Positions 15,744 to 25,626 of a stretch of 64,000 nt of DNA are shown one piece after another. The notes under the pieces are model-generated. The model made no database searches. It was not told the DNA's origin and worked only from the letters and a program-made list of their open reading frames with translations. This DNA comes from Bacteroidales bacterium (GTDB lineage: Bacteria; Bacteroidota; Bacteroidia; Bacteroidales; UBA6680): positions 1 through 64,000 of the forward strand of contig JAOARD010000060.1 in NCBI GenBank assembly GCA_025210735.1. Direction: 5' to 3'. The position numbers were made by a program, and so were the translations under genes. How positions within the stretch are numbered: the first letter of the stretch is position 1; every line of letters starts with the position of its first letter.

Positions 15744-16508
15744 ATGGAAAACAGAATCTATGAATATTTAGAAAAACTGGAGAGAGAAAAGGATATTGAG
15801 ATACTTCTGGCTTGTGAAACAGGATCAAGAGCATGGGGATTTCCATCGCCAGACAGCGACTACGATGTAAGAATAATATACCGACATAAAACCGATTGGT
15901 ACCTGTCGTTATCAGAGCATAAAGACTCTGTTGATTTGATGTATGATGATAATTTGATTGATATAACCGGATGGGATATCAGAAAGGCATTACGTCTGCT
16001 TTACAAGTCAAATGCATCGTTGATTGAGAGAATTCAGTCGCCAATTATTTACAAAGAGAAAGAGGACTTTATTAAAGATATACAAGAGGTTGCATCGGTA
16101 CTATACTCACGTAAAGCTACAATATTTCATTATCTGGGGCTGTGTAAACGTTCATTATCAGAGATTGACATTAACAATGAGTACAAACTTAAGAAGCTGT
16201 TTTATGCACTACGTTCTGCTGTAGCCTGTATGTGGATTGTTGAGAATGAGATAATGCCTCCTATTGTATTTACAGATACACTTGAGGGTATTACTATTGA
16301 TAGTGACATTAAGAAAAGGATTTATGAGTTGATTGATATTAAACTTGGAAAGGATGAGACCTACCTGCACAGTGGTGAAAAAGATCTGTTTAACTATATA
16401 GAGGGCTGTATAGATTTAGCAGAGGAGAAGGCTAAAGAACTTTCTACCGGAGATAAGACATATAATCTTGACAACTTCTTTAGGACTATAATTAAAGAAA
16501 CTGTTTAA
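15744..16508 (+). CDS. Nucleotidyltransferase-superfamily protein (COG3541-like), first of a pair
   Basis: 254 residues. The N-terminus carries the pol-beta-type signature GSRAWGFPSPDSDYDVR: the GS motif, then SDxD with the metal-binding aspartates. The remainder is helical, as in the DNA polymerase beta superfamily group of COG3541 (YcgL-like). These proteins are predicted nucleotidyltransferases; the substrate, RNA, small molecule or protein, is unknown. A TATCTTTG element at 15705-15712 suggests a promoter. The next gene, 22 bp downstream, is a longer member of the same family. It has no obvious antitoxin partner. Confidence 0.85.
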   Translation: MENRIYEYLEKLEREKDIEILLACETGSRAWGFPSPDSDYDVRIIYRHKTDWYLSLSEHKDSVDLMYDDNLIDITGWDIRKALRLLYKSNASLIERIQSPIIYKEKEDFIKDIQEVASVLYSRKATIFHYLGLCKRSLSEIDINNEYKLKKLFYALRSAVACMWIVENEIMPPIVFTDTLEGITIDSDIKKRIYELIDIKLGKDETYLHSGEKDLFNYIEGCIDLAEEKAKELSTGDKTYNLDNFFRTIIKETV

Positions 16509-16530
16509 AATTTAGCCTTCAGTTTTTTAT

Positions 16531-17586
16531 ATGAATATAGATGAAATAAAAGAGCGTGGGCTTGTTGTTCTGGAGTGTATAAGCGGCAGCAGAGCATACG
16601 GGCTTGATACTCCGGAATCGGATACAGATATAAAGGGTGTTTATGTTTTACCCAAAGATGAGTTTTATGGTTTAAACTATATTCCTCAGATAAATAACTC
16701 AACTAATGATATAGTGTATTATGAGTTAAGGAGGTTTATTGAGTTGCTATCGGTAAATAATCCGAATATACTTGAGTTGCTGAATACACCTGAGGAGTGC
16801 GTAATTTACAGACATCCTATTATGGAGGATATTGATATGAGTATGTTTCTGTCTAAACTGTGCTGTAATACGTTTGGCAAATTTGCTATGTCGCAGATTA
16901 AGAAGGCTCAGGGGCTAAAGAAGAAGATTGTGAATCCTATGGACAGAGAGTGTAAATCTGTAATTGATTTTTGTTATGTAAATTACAATAACGGGTCTGT
17001 TCTTTTTAACAAATTTATTGAGATTAAAGGCTGGAGAGCAGAGGATTGTGGTATAGCAAACATTAATAATATGCATAACACATATGCTCTGTTTCATAGT
17101 AAAAATAATCTGTACAGGGGTATTGTTCAGGGTAATAGTCCGTGTGATGTATCATTAAGTTCTATCCCTAAAGGTGAGGATCAGGTGGCTGTATTATACT
17201 TTAATAAGAACGGATACTCTACCTACTGCAAGGAGTATCGTGAGTATTGGGACTGGATAGAGAAGCGAAATGAGAGCAGGTATCAGAACAATGTAAGTCA
17301 TGGTAAGAATTATGACTCAAAGAATATGATGCATACATTCAGATTGCTTGATATGGCTATTGAGATTGGTGATAGTGGTATTGTTAATGTGGGCAGACCA
17401 AACCGAGATTTTCTGTTAGATATTAAGGCTGGTAAGTTTAGTTACAGTGAGCTTATTGAGATGGCAGATGAGAGGCAGATTAAGATGGAGGAGTCTTTTA
17501 AAAACAGCTCTTTGCCCGATAAACCTGATATGGATAAGATAAACAAATTGCTTGTTAAGCTTAGAGATAGTTTTTACAGAGAGTAG
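16531..17586 (+). CDS. Nucleotidyltransferase-superfamily protein (COG3541-like), second of a pair
   Basis: 351 residues. The signature GSRAYGLDTPESDTDIKGVY has the catalytic GS and SDxD motifs. The middle and C-terminal parts contain HGKNYDSKNMMHTFRLLDMAIEIG, a helix with conserved His and Arg typical of this family. It is ~100 residues longer than its upstream neighbour and only distantly similar outside the catalytic motif, so the pair are not recent duplicates. Spacing of 22 bp indicates an operon, and an intrinsic terminator follows. Reaction unknown. Confidence 0.87.
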   Translation: MNIDEIKERGLVVLECISGSRAYGLDTPESDTDIKGVYVLPKDEFYGLNYIPQINNSTNDIVYYELRRFIELLSVNNPNILELLNTPEECVIYRHPIMEDIDMSMFLSKLCCNTFGKFAMSQIKKAQGLKKKIVNPMDRECKSVIDFCYVNYNNGSVLFNKFIEIKGWRAEDCGIANINNMHNTYALFHSKNNLYRGIVQGNSPCDVSLSSIPKGEDQVAVLYFNKNGYSTYCKEYREYWDWIEKRNESRYQNNVSHGKNYDSKNMMHTFRLLDMAIEIGDSGIVNVGRPNRDFLLDIKAGKFSYSELIEMADERQIKMEESFKNSSLPDKPDMDKINKLLVKLRDSFYRE

Positions 17587-17616
17587 GGTTACAGATAAAT
17601 ATTGTATACTAAACAG

Positions 17617-17648
17617 AAGCAGGTAGCTCAGATAAGCCACCTGCTTTT
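17617..17648. terminator. Intrinsic terminator between convergent genes
   Basis: AAGCAGGT (17617-17624) pairs with ACCTGCTT (17639-17646) around a loop with an internal AGCT/AGC pairing; T residues follow. It serves the plus-strand nucleotidyltransferase operon and may also stop the minus-strand acyl-CoA dehydrogenase transcript. Confidence 0.8.
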
Positions 17649-17691
17649 AAATAGAGTAATCAGATATAATATAGTGACAAAATTATTATAT

Positions 17692-19539
17692 CTATCTGTA
17701 TACATTTTCATTCTCAAGCCAGATATAGTCGCCTTTAAGAGTACTCTTATTAACTCTCTTCATAAGTTTTTTATACCCTTTATCAGATCCAACATTTCTG
17801 AACTTATCCTTTATCTCTTTACGTGCAAGTTTACAATAAAAATCAGAGAGGTTCTGTGTTGCACCCTTATCTACACCATTGTTTTTAAGAAGCAGATCAG
17901 TATATGACAGAACCGACGACATAACAAACAGATTTACACCAACATCTACATAGTTACCAAGTATCAGTTGCTCATCCTGTAGTTTTGGCCCAAAGCGTGC
18001 CATAGACAGAAACAGTCTGCGTGCTAAGCGGCGCGATGTTCTGCTTATGTATCGCAGATGGCGTTTATTTGCTCCGTTAAGTTTCTTTGTATTGAATGAG
18101 CGGAGTCTTGGGATATACTGTTTTGGCAACCACCATGAGTAGAAGCCAAGCAGTTTAAATGCCGCCTTTATTTTTGTTGATGTTGAGGACTTTGTAAGGA
18201 ATGGTGTTACCATTTTAAAGTGCATATCAACTGCCTCGCGGGCAATAAATAGTTGCATTATCTCACTGGTTCCCTCAATTATTTTGTTTATTCGTATATC
18301 TCTGTAGTAACGCTCTATCGGATAGTCCTCTTCGCCTCTGTTTCTGAGCGATTCAGATTTCTCATAGCCTCTACCACCACGTATCTGCATTGCTTCATCA
18401 ACTATAGAGCAGGCTTTCTCTGATCCAAAGTATTTTGCCATTGCAGCCTCCAGTCTTATGTCTGTTTTCTCAATATCGGCCATAAATACAGACAGACGAC
18501 TCATGCTCTCAACACCAAATGTATTGGCTGCCATCTCTGCAATCTTTTTTGATACCGACTGGTGATAACCTACCGGATTACCCCACTGTACTCTCTCATT
18601 TGCCCATACGCGCGAATGGCTAAGGCACAGTTTTCCTGACGCGGCAGAGCATACAGGAATTGCCAAACGTCCGGCATTAAGTGTTGTGAATGCTATTTTT
18701 AGTCCATCGCCCTCTTTTCCAACAAGATTCTCTTTTGGCACCTTAATGTTATCAAACTTAAGTAGTCCGTTTGATATACCTCCTAATCCCATAAACTTAC
18801 ATCTGTGCAATACAGAGAATCCGGGTGCATCTGACTCTACAATAAATGCAGAGATCTGTTGCCGCTCTTTTCCGGCAATAATTTTTGGCTGCGTTACTGC
18901 CATTACAAGCAGTATATCTGCATCAGGTCCATTTGTACACCAAAGTTTTTCTCCGCTTATAATATAGTGCTCGCCATCATCGGTTAGCTTCGCTGTAGTG
19001 GTCATCTTTGCAGGGTCGGAACCTACATCTGGTTCGGTAAGTGCAAATGCCGATAGTGCACCATTAACAATTTTTGGGTAGAACGTCTCTTTCTGCTGCT
19101 CTGTACCAAAATATTTTAATGGCTGAGGTACACCAATACTCTGGTGTGCAGAGAGTAGTACTGCCGTTGAGTTACAGTATGACGATACATATGATATTAT
19201 TCTGGTATAGTTCATGTTTGAGAAGCCTTTACCACCATATTCCTTTGGTATCTTCAACCCAAAACAACCCAGTTTAACAAGCTCCTTTATTGCTTCATCA
19301 GGTATCTTACCATCTTTATCTACCTTTTCTGGATCGATATTTTTCTCAAGACATATCTTAAGTTCCTCAATAAAATCGTCACCTATCTTTTTATCTTCGG
19401 CAGATTGTTCAGGAAAATCTTTTACCAGTCGCCATTTAAAATTTCCTTTAAATAGTTCTGCAACAAAACTTGGGTGTTTCCACTCCTTTTCTCTTGACTC
19501 CTCGGCCAGATCCATTGATTTTTGTCTGTTGTCACTCAT
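17692..19539 (-). CDS. Acyl-CoA dehydrogenase, long form
   Basis: 615 residues, ~200 longer than classical acyl-CoA dehydrogenases because of a C-terminal extension of the kind found in the very-long-chain/ACAD9-like group. The FAD/substrate signature ALTEPDVGSDP and the C-terminal IRGGRGYEKSE and INKIIEGTSEIM motifs are visible, the last with the expected catalytic Glu region. It catalyses the first oxidation of acyl-CoA to enoyl-CoA, passing electrons to ETF; no ETF genes lie in the window. It is the last gene of the minus-strand beta-oxidation operon, 90 bp downstream of the hydratase/dehydrogenase gene. The upstream sequence AACTAACAGATATG supports the start. Confidence 0.93.
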   Translation of the reverse strand: MSDNRQKSMDLAEESREKEWKHPSFVAELFKGNFKWRLVKDFPEQSAEDKKIGDDFIEELKICLEKNIDPEKVDKDGKIPDEAIKELVKLGCFGLKIPKEYGGKGFSNMNYTRIISYVSSYCNSTAVLLSAHQSIGVPQPLKYFGTEQQKETFYPKIVNGALSAFALTEPDVGSDPAKMTTTAKLTDDGEHYIISGEKLWCTNGPDADILLVMAVTQPKIIAGKERQQISAFIVESDAPGFSVLHRCKFMGLGGISNGLLKFDNIKVPKENLVGKEGDGLKIAFTTLNAGRLAIPVCSAASGKLCLSHSRVWANERVQWGNPVGYHQSVSKKIAEMAANTFGVESMSRLSVFMADIEKTDIRLEAAMAKYFGSEKACSIVDEAMQIRGGRGYEKSESLRNRGEEDYPIERYYRDIRINKIIEGTSEIMQLFIAREAVDMHFKMVTPFLTKSSTSTKIKAAFKLLGFYSWWLPKQYIPRLRSFNTKKLNGANKRHLRYISRTSRRLARRLFLSMARFGPKLQDEQLILGNYVDVGVNLFVMSSVLSYTDLLLKNNGVDKGATQNLSDFYCKLARKEIKDKFRNVGSDKGYKKLMKRVNKSTLKGDYIWLENENVYR

Positions 19540-19629
19540 ATCTGTTAGTTTATGTTTTCAAATTATATACTCTATCTTATTACAATCTGTATATGTGTTA
19601 TATCTGTACCATACAGATTATTCATTTAT

Positions 19630-21777
19630 CTACATTCTGCATATGTCCTGGTCTGCATCAGCATGCTCTTTTAGCAGTTGACATGGCGTGAATCTTATAC
19701 CATATTTCTCCTTATAGCTGTTTAGTGAGTTTAATATATTACTCAGCCCTATGGTGTCGGCATATTTAAGTACACCACCTCTGAACGGAGGGAATCCGGT
19801 GCCTATTATCATTGCCATATCAAGATATTCAGGGTTTGTTACAATATGCTCTTGCAGACAATACGCCGATTCATTTATCATTCTGTATATTATCCTCTCT
19901 TCTATCTCTCTATCGGTTATATTTTTTGCCTTTGATGCTCCGCTATCTTTTACTATCTGATCTATTACAGGGTTTGGCTTCTTGCCTTTTTTTGTATAGA
20001 GGTATACCCCTTTTCCGCTCTTCTTACCTCGTAATCCGGCATCATTATATATATTATTCAGTATATCTGCTGATTTCATACGCTCACCAAGTTCCTTATC
20101 AAATATCTTCGACACCTTATAGGCTACATCAATACCAACCTCATCAAATAGTTCAAGAGGTCCCATTGGCATACCAAACGCTTTAATAACCCTATCTATT
20201 CTTTCCGGTTTAACACCTTCTGACATAAGATATGCAGCCTCATTCATATACGGAAGCAGTATTCTGTTTACAAGAAATCCAGGGCTATCCTTTACTACAA
20301 CAGGAACCTTACCCATCTTTTTTGCCAGATTAACTGTATGTATAATTGTCTCGTCAGACGTATCTGTACCCGGAATAATCTCAACCAATGGCATTCTGTT
20401 AACGGGGTTAAAGAAGTGCATCCCGATGAACCTTTTAGGATCTTCAAGTGAGGTGCCCATCTCTGTAATTGATAACGATGAAGTGTTGCTGGCAATTATT
20501 GTATTGGCACTAACACTATTTTCTGTCTCTGTAAGTGTCTGTTTCTTTACCTCCATATCTTCAAATACAGCCTCAATAACCATATCGGTACTTTTAAATC
20601 CGTTATAGTTGGTCTGTCCGGTAATGTTCATCATTTTCATATCTACCTGAGCGGGTTTCATTTTCCTGCTCTTCAGATAGTACTTATAGTAGTTCTTACA
20701 GGTAGATAATCCTTTTGTAAGTGCATCGTAGTTTATATCTTTCAGAAGTATCTCGGTACTATTCTTACTAAGAATCCATGATATACCTGCACCCATAATA
20801 CCTGCACCTAACACTCCTACCTTATCAACTTTCTTCTTATTAAATGTGGTGTCAGTATCTACTCCATCGTATTTTTTAAGCGATTCTGATATAAAGAACA
20901 ATCTGATAAGGTATTTTGATACATCGCCAATTACTACCTCAGCAAAGTGTTTGGTCTCTATCTTTAGCCCTCTGTTCAACGATTTTTTATATCCTTTTTT
21001 TATAACCTCTAAGGCATTAACAGGTGCCGGATAGTTTCCGTTTGTTGACTTATACAGAGATTTTTTTGCCGAACGATATACTGCTGATCGTCCAATAGCT
21101 GTTTTCTCAAGAAAGAAGTTCATAGCACCTCTCCTTTTTCGTTTCCGCAATATCTTATCAGGATTTTTCAATACAGTATCAGTAAATTTCTTAAGTCCGG
21201 AATCAAGATATTCTCTGTGGTAACATGCATCAACAATATTCAATTTAAGAGCCTTAAGTCCGTTAACTGATTTACCTGTAAGAATAAGTGGTAATGAACG
21301 TTGCAAACCAATAAGTCTTGGTAGTCGTTGTGTACCACCAAGCCCCGGGAATATACCAAGTTTTACCTCAGGCAAAGCAATCTGTGTTGATTTATCATCG
21401 GTTGATATACGGTAATCAAAGGCAAGGGCAAGCTCTAATCCCCCTCCCATACACACGCCATCAAGAACTGCAACTGTTGGGAAAGGTAAATCCTCTATCT
21501 TCTTAATTATTGCCAAACCACGTTCGCATATCTTTGCAGCATCATCTTTATCAGTAATATTGGCTATCTCGTTTATATCAGCACCTACTATAAAGTAGCC
21601 CTCTTTTGCACTCTTAAAGAAAAGTAGTTTTATATCATCTAACTTCCGTATTTCATCAATTGTTTTATCTAACTGAATAAAAGCTTCAGTGGTAAGTTTA
21701 TTAACCTTTTCGCCGGGGGTATCAAAAATCAGATTATATACTCCATTGCCCTGATTCTCTATATTAAATGCATTCAT
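19630..21777 (-). CDS. Multifunctional enoyl-CoA hydratase / 3-hydroxyacyl-CoA dehydrogenase (FadB/FadJ-like)
   Basis: 715 residues from the ATG at 21777 (MNAFNIENQG); an ATG at 21804 would add nine residues. The N-terminal crotonase domain has the oxyanion-hole and catalytic segments DGVCMGGGLELALAF and PEVKLGIFPGLGGTQR with both Glu residues present. From ~310 the NAD-binding dehydrogenase domain shows VGVLGAGIMGAG, ASNTSSLSIT and GMHFFNPVNRMP (catalytic His). The C-terminal helical domain follows. It hydrates trans-2-enoyl-CoA and oxidises the 3-hydroxyacyl-CoA. Its operon with thiolase and acyl-CoA synthetase fits fatty-acid degradation. Domain order matches FadJ/FadB alpha subunits. Confidence 0.93.
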   Translation of the reverse strand: MNAFNIENQGNGVYNLIFDTPGEKVNKLTTEAFIQLDKTIDEIRKLDDIKLLFFKSAKEGYFIVGADINEIANITDKDDAAKICERGLAIIKKIEDLPFPTVAVLDGVCMGGGLELALAFDYRISTDDKSTQIALPEVKLGIFPGLGGTQRLPRLIGLQRSLPLILTGKSVNGLKALKLNIVDACYHREYLDSGLKKFTDTVLKNPDKILRKRKRRGAMNFFLEKTAIGRSAVYRSAKKSLYKSTNGNYPAPVNALEVIKKGYKKSLNRGLKIETKHFAEVVIGDVSKYLIRLFFISESLKKYDGVDTDTTFNKKKVDKVGVLGAGIMGAGISWILSKNSTEILLKDINYDALTKGLSTCKNYYKYYLKSRKMKPAQVDMKMMNITGQTNYNGFKSTDMVIEAVFEDMEVKKQTLTETENSVSANTIIASNTSSLSITEMGTSLEDPKRFIGMHFFNPVNRMPLVEIIPGTDTSDETIIHTVNLAKKMGKVPVVVKDSPGFLVNRILLPYMNEAAYLMSEGVKPERIDRVIKAFGMPMGPLELFDEVGIDVAYKVSKIFDKELGERMKSADILNNIYNDAGLRGKKSGKGVYLYTKKGKKPNPVIDQIVKDSGASKAKNITDREIEERIIYRMINESAYCLQEHIVTNPEYLDMAMIIGTGFPPFRGGVLKYADTIGLSNILNSLNSYKEKYGIRFTPCQLLKEHADADQDICRM

Positions 21778-21884
21778 GTTACCAGTATTTATTAGTTTAA
21801 CCATTTAGTAGTTATATATCTAATGGGTTACATTTATTTATACTCATATCTTATACATACCCAATACTACTTTTTTATAATCAG

Positions 21885-23168
21885 CTATGATAGTGACAGA
21901 TCAATAGCAACACCTTGTCCACCACCAACACATATTGCTGCAATTCCTCTCTCCAAATTACGTCTGTTCATCTCTTTAAGAAGGTGAATTACTATACGTG
22001 TACCAGACATCCCTACAGGATGCCCTAAAGCTATTGCTCCGCCATTTACATTCAGTTTATCATCCGGTATCTCTCCCAATGCCTCTCTCTTGTTCAGGAA
22101 TTTCTCGGAGAATAACTTAGATCCTAATGCTTTCTGATTTGCAAGAATCTGTGCAGCAAACGCTTCGTTTATCTCAAACAAGTCATAATCGCTAACCTTA
22201 AGTCCCGATTTATCAATAATTTTATTAATAGCATATATTGGTCCCAATCCCATACGATCTGGCGATAACGCAGCCTCCGTATGATGGTTTATATAACCAA
22301 GAATATTTAGCCCGTGTTTTTTTGCTTCAGTTTCAGTTGTAACAATAACAGCAGCTGCACCATCGGTAACCTGACATGAGTTGGCAACAGTAACAGTACC
22401 ATCAACCCTATCAAAGTATGGTCTTTTTGATGATAGTTTCTCTAACGTAATCTTTTTATTTATACCGTTATCATCAACAATATAGTTGTACTTAGGTTTA
22501 ACAGGTACCGGAACAATCTCCTCAGCAAATATTCCATCGTGCAGTGCAGCGGTTGATTTCAGATGACTTCTAAGGGCGTACTGATCCTGCTCAAGACGCG
22601 ATATGTTAAATTCCCGCGCCAGTATCTCTGCTGTTTTACCCATTATATTTCCTGTAACAGGATCTGTTAAACCCTGTATTAGTGATATAACCGGACTAAA
22701 GTCAGAGAATCTGAACGACAACATTGATTTTAATTTGTCTGAAAACGTTCTGCTTGTAGCCAGTTTTGTAAACTTTTTTACTGCCGATTTTCTGTATACC
22801 AAAGGTATATTACTCATAGACTCTGCTCCTCCTGCAATTATCATCTTGTTTTTGCCTAACTCAATCCTATCACAGGCAGCAATTATCGCATCCATTCCTG
22901 AAGCACAGTTACGGTGAATTGAGTATGCTGGCAGTGATATTGGTAATCCGGATTTAAGGGCAATTACACGTGCAATATTCGGTGCATTCATTGGCATTGC
23001 AACGCATCCGAATATTACATTATCTATTAGTGATTTATCAATATTTGTTTTCTGTATAAGATGCTTAACAGTATATACACCCAGTTCATCAGCCGATACG
23101 GAACTAAGTTCACTTCCTGCTTTACACATTGGCGTTCTGACACCTTCAACAATACATATTCTTTCCAT
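21885..23168 (-). CDS. Acetyl-CoA C-acyltransferase (3-ketoacyl-CoA thiolase)
   Basis: 427 residues from the ATG at 23168 (MERICIVEGVRTP), where the thiolase fold begins; an ATG at 23192 would add eight residues. The nucleophilic Cys is in IHRNCASGMDAI, the His in ALGHPVGMSGTRI, and the second Cys in AICVGGGQGVA, all in the canonical order. It cleaves 3-ketoacyl-CoA with CoA to acetyl-CoA and a shortened acyl-CoA. Length and NCASG context resemble the FadI/trifunctional-beta group, which pairs with a FadJ-type alpha subunit like the adjacent one. Second gene of the operon. Confidence 0.93.
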   Translation of the reverse strand: MERICIVEGVRTPMCKAGSELSSVSADELGVYTVKHLIQKTNIDKSLIDNVIFGCVAMPMNAPNIARVIALKSGLPISLPAYSIHRNCASGMDAIIAACDRIELGKNKMIIAGGAESMSNIPLVYRKSAVKKFTKLATSRTFSDKLKSMLSFRFSDFSPVISLIQGLTDPVTGNIMGKTAEILAREFNISRLEQDQYALRSHLKSTAALHDGIFAEEIVPVPVKPKYNYIVDDNGINKKITLEKLSSKRPYFDRVDGTVTVANSCQVTDGAAAVIVTTETEAKKHGLNILGYINHHTEAALSPDRMGLGPIYAINKIIDKSGLKVSDYDLFEINEAFAAQILANQKALGSKLFSEKFLNKREALGEIPDDKLNVNGGAIALGHPVGMSGTRIVIHLLKEMNRRNLERGIAAICVGGGQGVAIDLSLS

Positions 23169-23198
23169 CTGTTTAGTTTTTAGTTTATTCATTAAGTA

Positions 23199-24974
23199 TT
23201 AAATGTCTCCGGGCATTTCGCCATACATTAAATTAATCTCATTCTGATAGTTATCATATATAGTATCTCGCCTGATACTCATCTTAGGTGTAAGTTCATT
23301 CCCATCAATTGTAAGTCGGTTTATAATAATCTTATGTTTACGTATATTCTCCCAACGATGTAGTTTCCAGTTTACTTTACTTATGTGTCGTCTTATCTCC
23401 TTTACAATTTGTTTACTACTATAGAACTCTTCTGCTGTTGTGGCCGTATGCTTTCTTCTGTCTCTGTGAGTCTCCCACTGTTCAAAATCCGGAAAAATAA
23501 GACATGTAACAAACTTACGAGCCTCTGCTACAATAACAGCATAATCAATCAGATCCAGTTTACTTACAATATCCTCAATAGGTATAGGACTGATATACTT
23601 ACCTGTGGACGTTTTAAACAGCTCCTTTTTTCTTCCCGTAATTGTAATATAACCTTCATCATCAATCTTTGCCAGATCACCGGTATACAGAAAGCCATCT
23701 TCATCAATAACCTTTGCAGTCTCATCCGGTGCATTATGATAGCCTTTCATTACCAAATCTCCTTTAACCAGCAGTTCGCCCTCTGGCGATAATCTTACAG
23801 ATACCCCGGGAAGAGGTGGCCCTACAGTTCCTATCTTATTATTTTTTTTATAGTTAGTTGACACTACAGGTGATGTTTCAGTTAAACCATACCCTGTATA
23901 TAATGGTATTCCAATATTTCTGTAAAAAGTATATAACTTATCAGATAGTGCGGCACCACCGCATACTATCATCTCAATTTTTCCGCCTAATGCTTTTCTT
24001 AATTTACTATAAACAAGAGTATCAAATACTTTATCTATAATATTTCTGCGATGGTATATGTTTATCTCTAACGCACGTTTAAATGCCAATCCGGCAATAA
24101 CACGTTTAAACCCTTTAGCATTCTTCACATTCAACACCATTTTTGCATACACTTTTTGCAAGAATCTTGGTACAACAGTCATTATTGTAGGTTTTACTTC
24201 TTTAACAAGATCGCCTAACTGCAACAGGTCATGTGTAAAGTGTACCGATTGATCTGAAGCAAAATAGTAGTATACTATCGTACGCTCAAATATATGTGCT
24301 GTAGGCAGAAAACTAAATGCTGTACACTGTTTTCTGAGTGGAATAATTTCAATAATAGCCTTTATCTGCGATATAAGATTCTTATGAGTCAACTCAACAC
24401 CTTTTGGTATTCCGGTAGATCCGCTTGTATATATAATTGTTATTGTGTCGTTTTCATTTGATTGTGCAATCATATCCTCAATATCCTGCTCTGTTGACGC
24501 CTGATAATGAACACTGCCCAGTTTAATAAAATCGTCATGATTTATAATTTTGTCTCCACTTGCAGCAAGATTCCTTACTATAATCTTTTCAAACAGGTTG
24601 ATATTCTTTTCAATTATCTCAATCTTCTCGGGGCTCGCCAGGTAAATATATTTTATCGCAGCATCATCAATTTCATAAAGAAAGTTATTGTCTGATGTAT
24701 TCGGAAATATCGGAACAGATATCGCACCTAAACAAACTATTGCAAGATCAATAATCATCCACTGTGTATTAGTATCCGATATTATACCTACACTATCACC
24801 TCTTTTTACGCCTATTTCTTTAAACGAAAAGTAAGATTTAAGTACCTCTTCATAGATATCCTTTGTTGAATAACTAATCCATTTATCATCAACTTTGTCA
24901 TTAAATACTCTTTGGTTTTCGAAAGTGGAGTTTATATACTTAAGTAATTCCGGTATTGTTTTGTAATCTGACAT
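23199..24974 (-). CDS. Long-chain acyl-CoA synthetase (AMP-forming)
   Basis: 591 residues from the ATG at 24974 (MSDYKTIPELL). ANL-superfamily motifs are all present: YTSGSTGIPKGVELTHKN (A3), TGYGLTETSP (A5), YTGDLAKIDDEGY (A7) and GRKKELFKTSTGKYISP with the C-terminal lysine region. It activates fatty acids to acyl-CoA via acyl-AMP and feeds the downstream thiolase, hydratase/dehydrogenase and dehydrogenase. It is the first gene of the operon and overlaps nothing; the thiolase ATG options begin 6-30 bp beyond its stop. Membrane-associated in related proteins. Confidence 0.93.
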   Translation of the reverse strand: MSDYKTIPELLKYINSTFENQRVFNDKVDDKWISYSTKDIYEEVLKSYFSFKEIGVKRGDSVGIISDTNTQWMIIDLAIVCLGAISVPIFPNTSDNNFLYEIDDAAIKYIYLASPEKIEIIEKNINLFEKIIVRNLAASGDKIINHDDFIKLGSVHYQASTEQDIEDMIAQSNENDTITIIYTSGSTGIPKGVELTHKNLISQIKAIIEIIPLRKQCTAFSFLPTAHIFERTIVYYYFASDQSVHFTHDLLQLGDLVKEVKPTIMTVVPRFLQKVYAKMVLNVKNAKGFKRVIAGLAFKRALEINIYHRRNIIDKVFDTLVYSKLRKALGGKIEMIVCGGAALSDKLYTFYRNIGIPLYTGYGLTETSPVVSTNYKKNNKIGTVGPPLPGVSVRLSPEGELLVKGDLVMKGYHNAPDETAKVIDEDGFLYTGDLAKIDDEGYITITGRKKELFKTSTGKYISPIPIEDIVSKLDLIDYAVIVAEARKFVTCLIFPDFEQWETHRDRRKHTATTAEEFYSSKQIVKEIRRHISKVNWKLHRWENIRKHKIIINRLTIDGNELTPKMSIRRDTIYDNYQNEINLMYGEMPGDI

Positions 24975-25626
24975 AACTGTGATAATTATATATTTCTTGT
25001 TTTGTACGTATAAAAACAAAAAATGTGATCACAATTTTTCAATTAATTTTAAGCAGGTAATATTTGATTATCAACAAACAATACGTAAAAAAATTGTATT
25101 ACCCAGATTTACACACATATACAATCACAACAAATACAATACCGAACCGAATATATTGTAGCTTTTTTATAAAAAAAACTTGGCATATATACATTTCATG
25201 CATTCTGTTTTATCAATTTGCAATAACAGAACAGACGACACAAGAAGTACTATGTAATAACAGAATGCATTGTCAAAAACTATTTTTCTTTTTTCCAATT
25301 ACAGGTTAGATATGATAAAAACCAATCTTATGTCTAATTCCATTAAAAATACAGTATGTATATAAGCTATAAATAGTAATAGTTTATTAACAGATATAAT
25401 GGTATGAATATGAGCAAAATGTTTGATCAACATATCCTATTATTATGGTAAGCAGATTAACAGTAATGATGAATGAAATAATAAAAAGAATAACTTTTTG
25501 CTGAAACCGCATTAAAAACAGTACAAAACACCTATATTTAGGCATTATTTGCAACAGAGTTAATTGCTATTAAAATATCCGATAAAATGTTATTTACAGG
25601 ATATTTATTTATTAAATTTATTCATT
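24975..25626. other. Divergent intergenic region with a 12-bp inverted repeat
   Basis: 652 bp of AT-rich DNA between the beta-oxidation operon and the Omp28/T9SS cluster. It holds the TGTGATCACA palindrome (25024-25033) and a perfect inverted repeat, ATGCATTCTGTT at 25198-25209 and AACAGAATGCAT at 25259-25270, enclosing 49 bp. Short frames here show no conserved features. Confidence 0.6.
25024..25033. promoter_or_regulatory. Possible operator palindrome upstream of the beta-oxidation operon
   Basis: TGTGATCACA is a perfect 10-bp palindrome flanked by A- and T-runs, 50 bp upstream of the acyl-CoA synthetase start. It could be an operator or a chance palindrome. No cognate regulator is encoded nearby. 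Confidence 0.3.

Noticed and set aside
24975..25040. TGTGATCACA as a CRP site
   Set aside because: CRP half-sites need a six-base spacer; this palindrome has none, so only a generic operator is considered.
25064..25309. Short plus-strand frames in the 25 kb intergenic region
   Set aside because: Low-complexity translations in AT-rich DNA, with no start context or conserved motifs.
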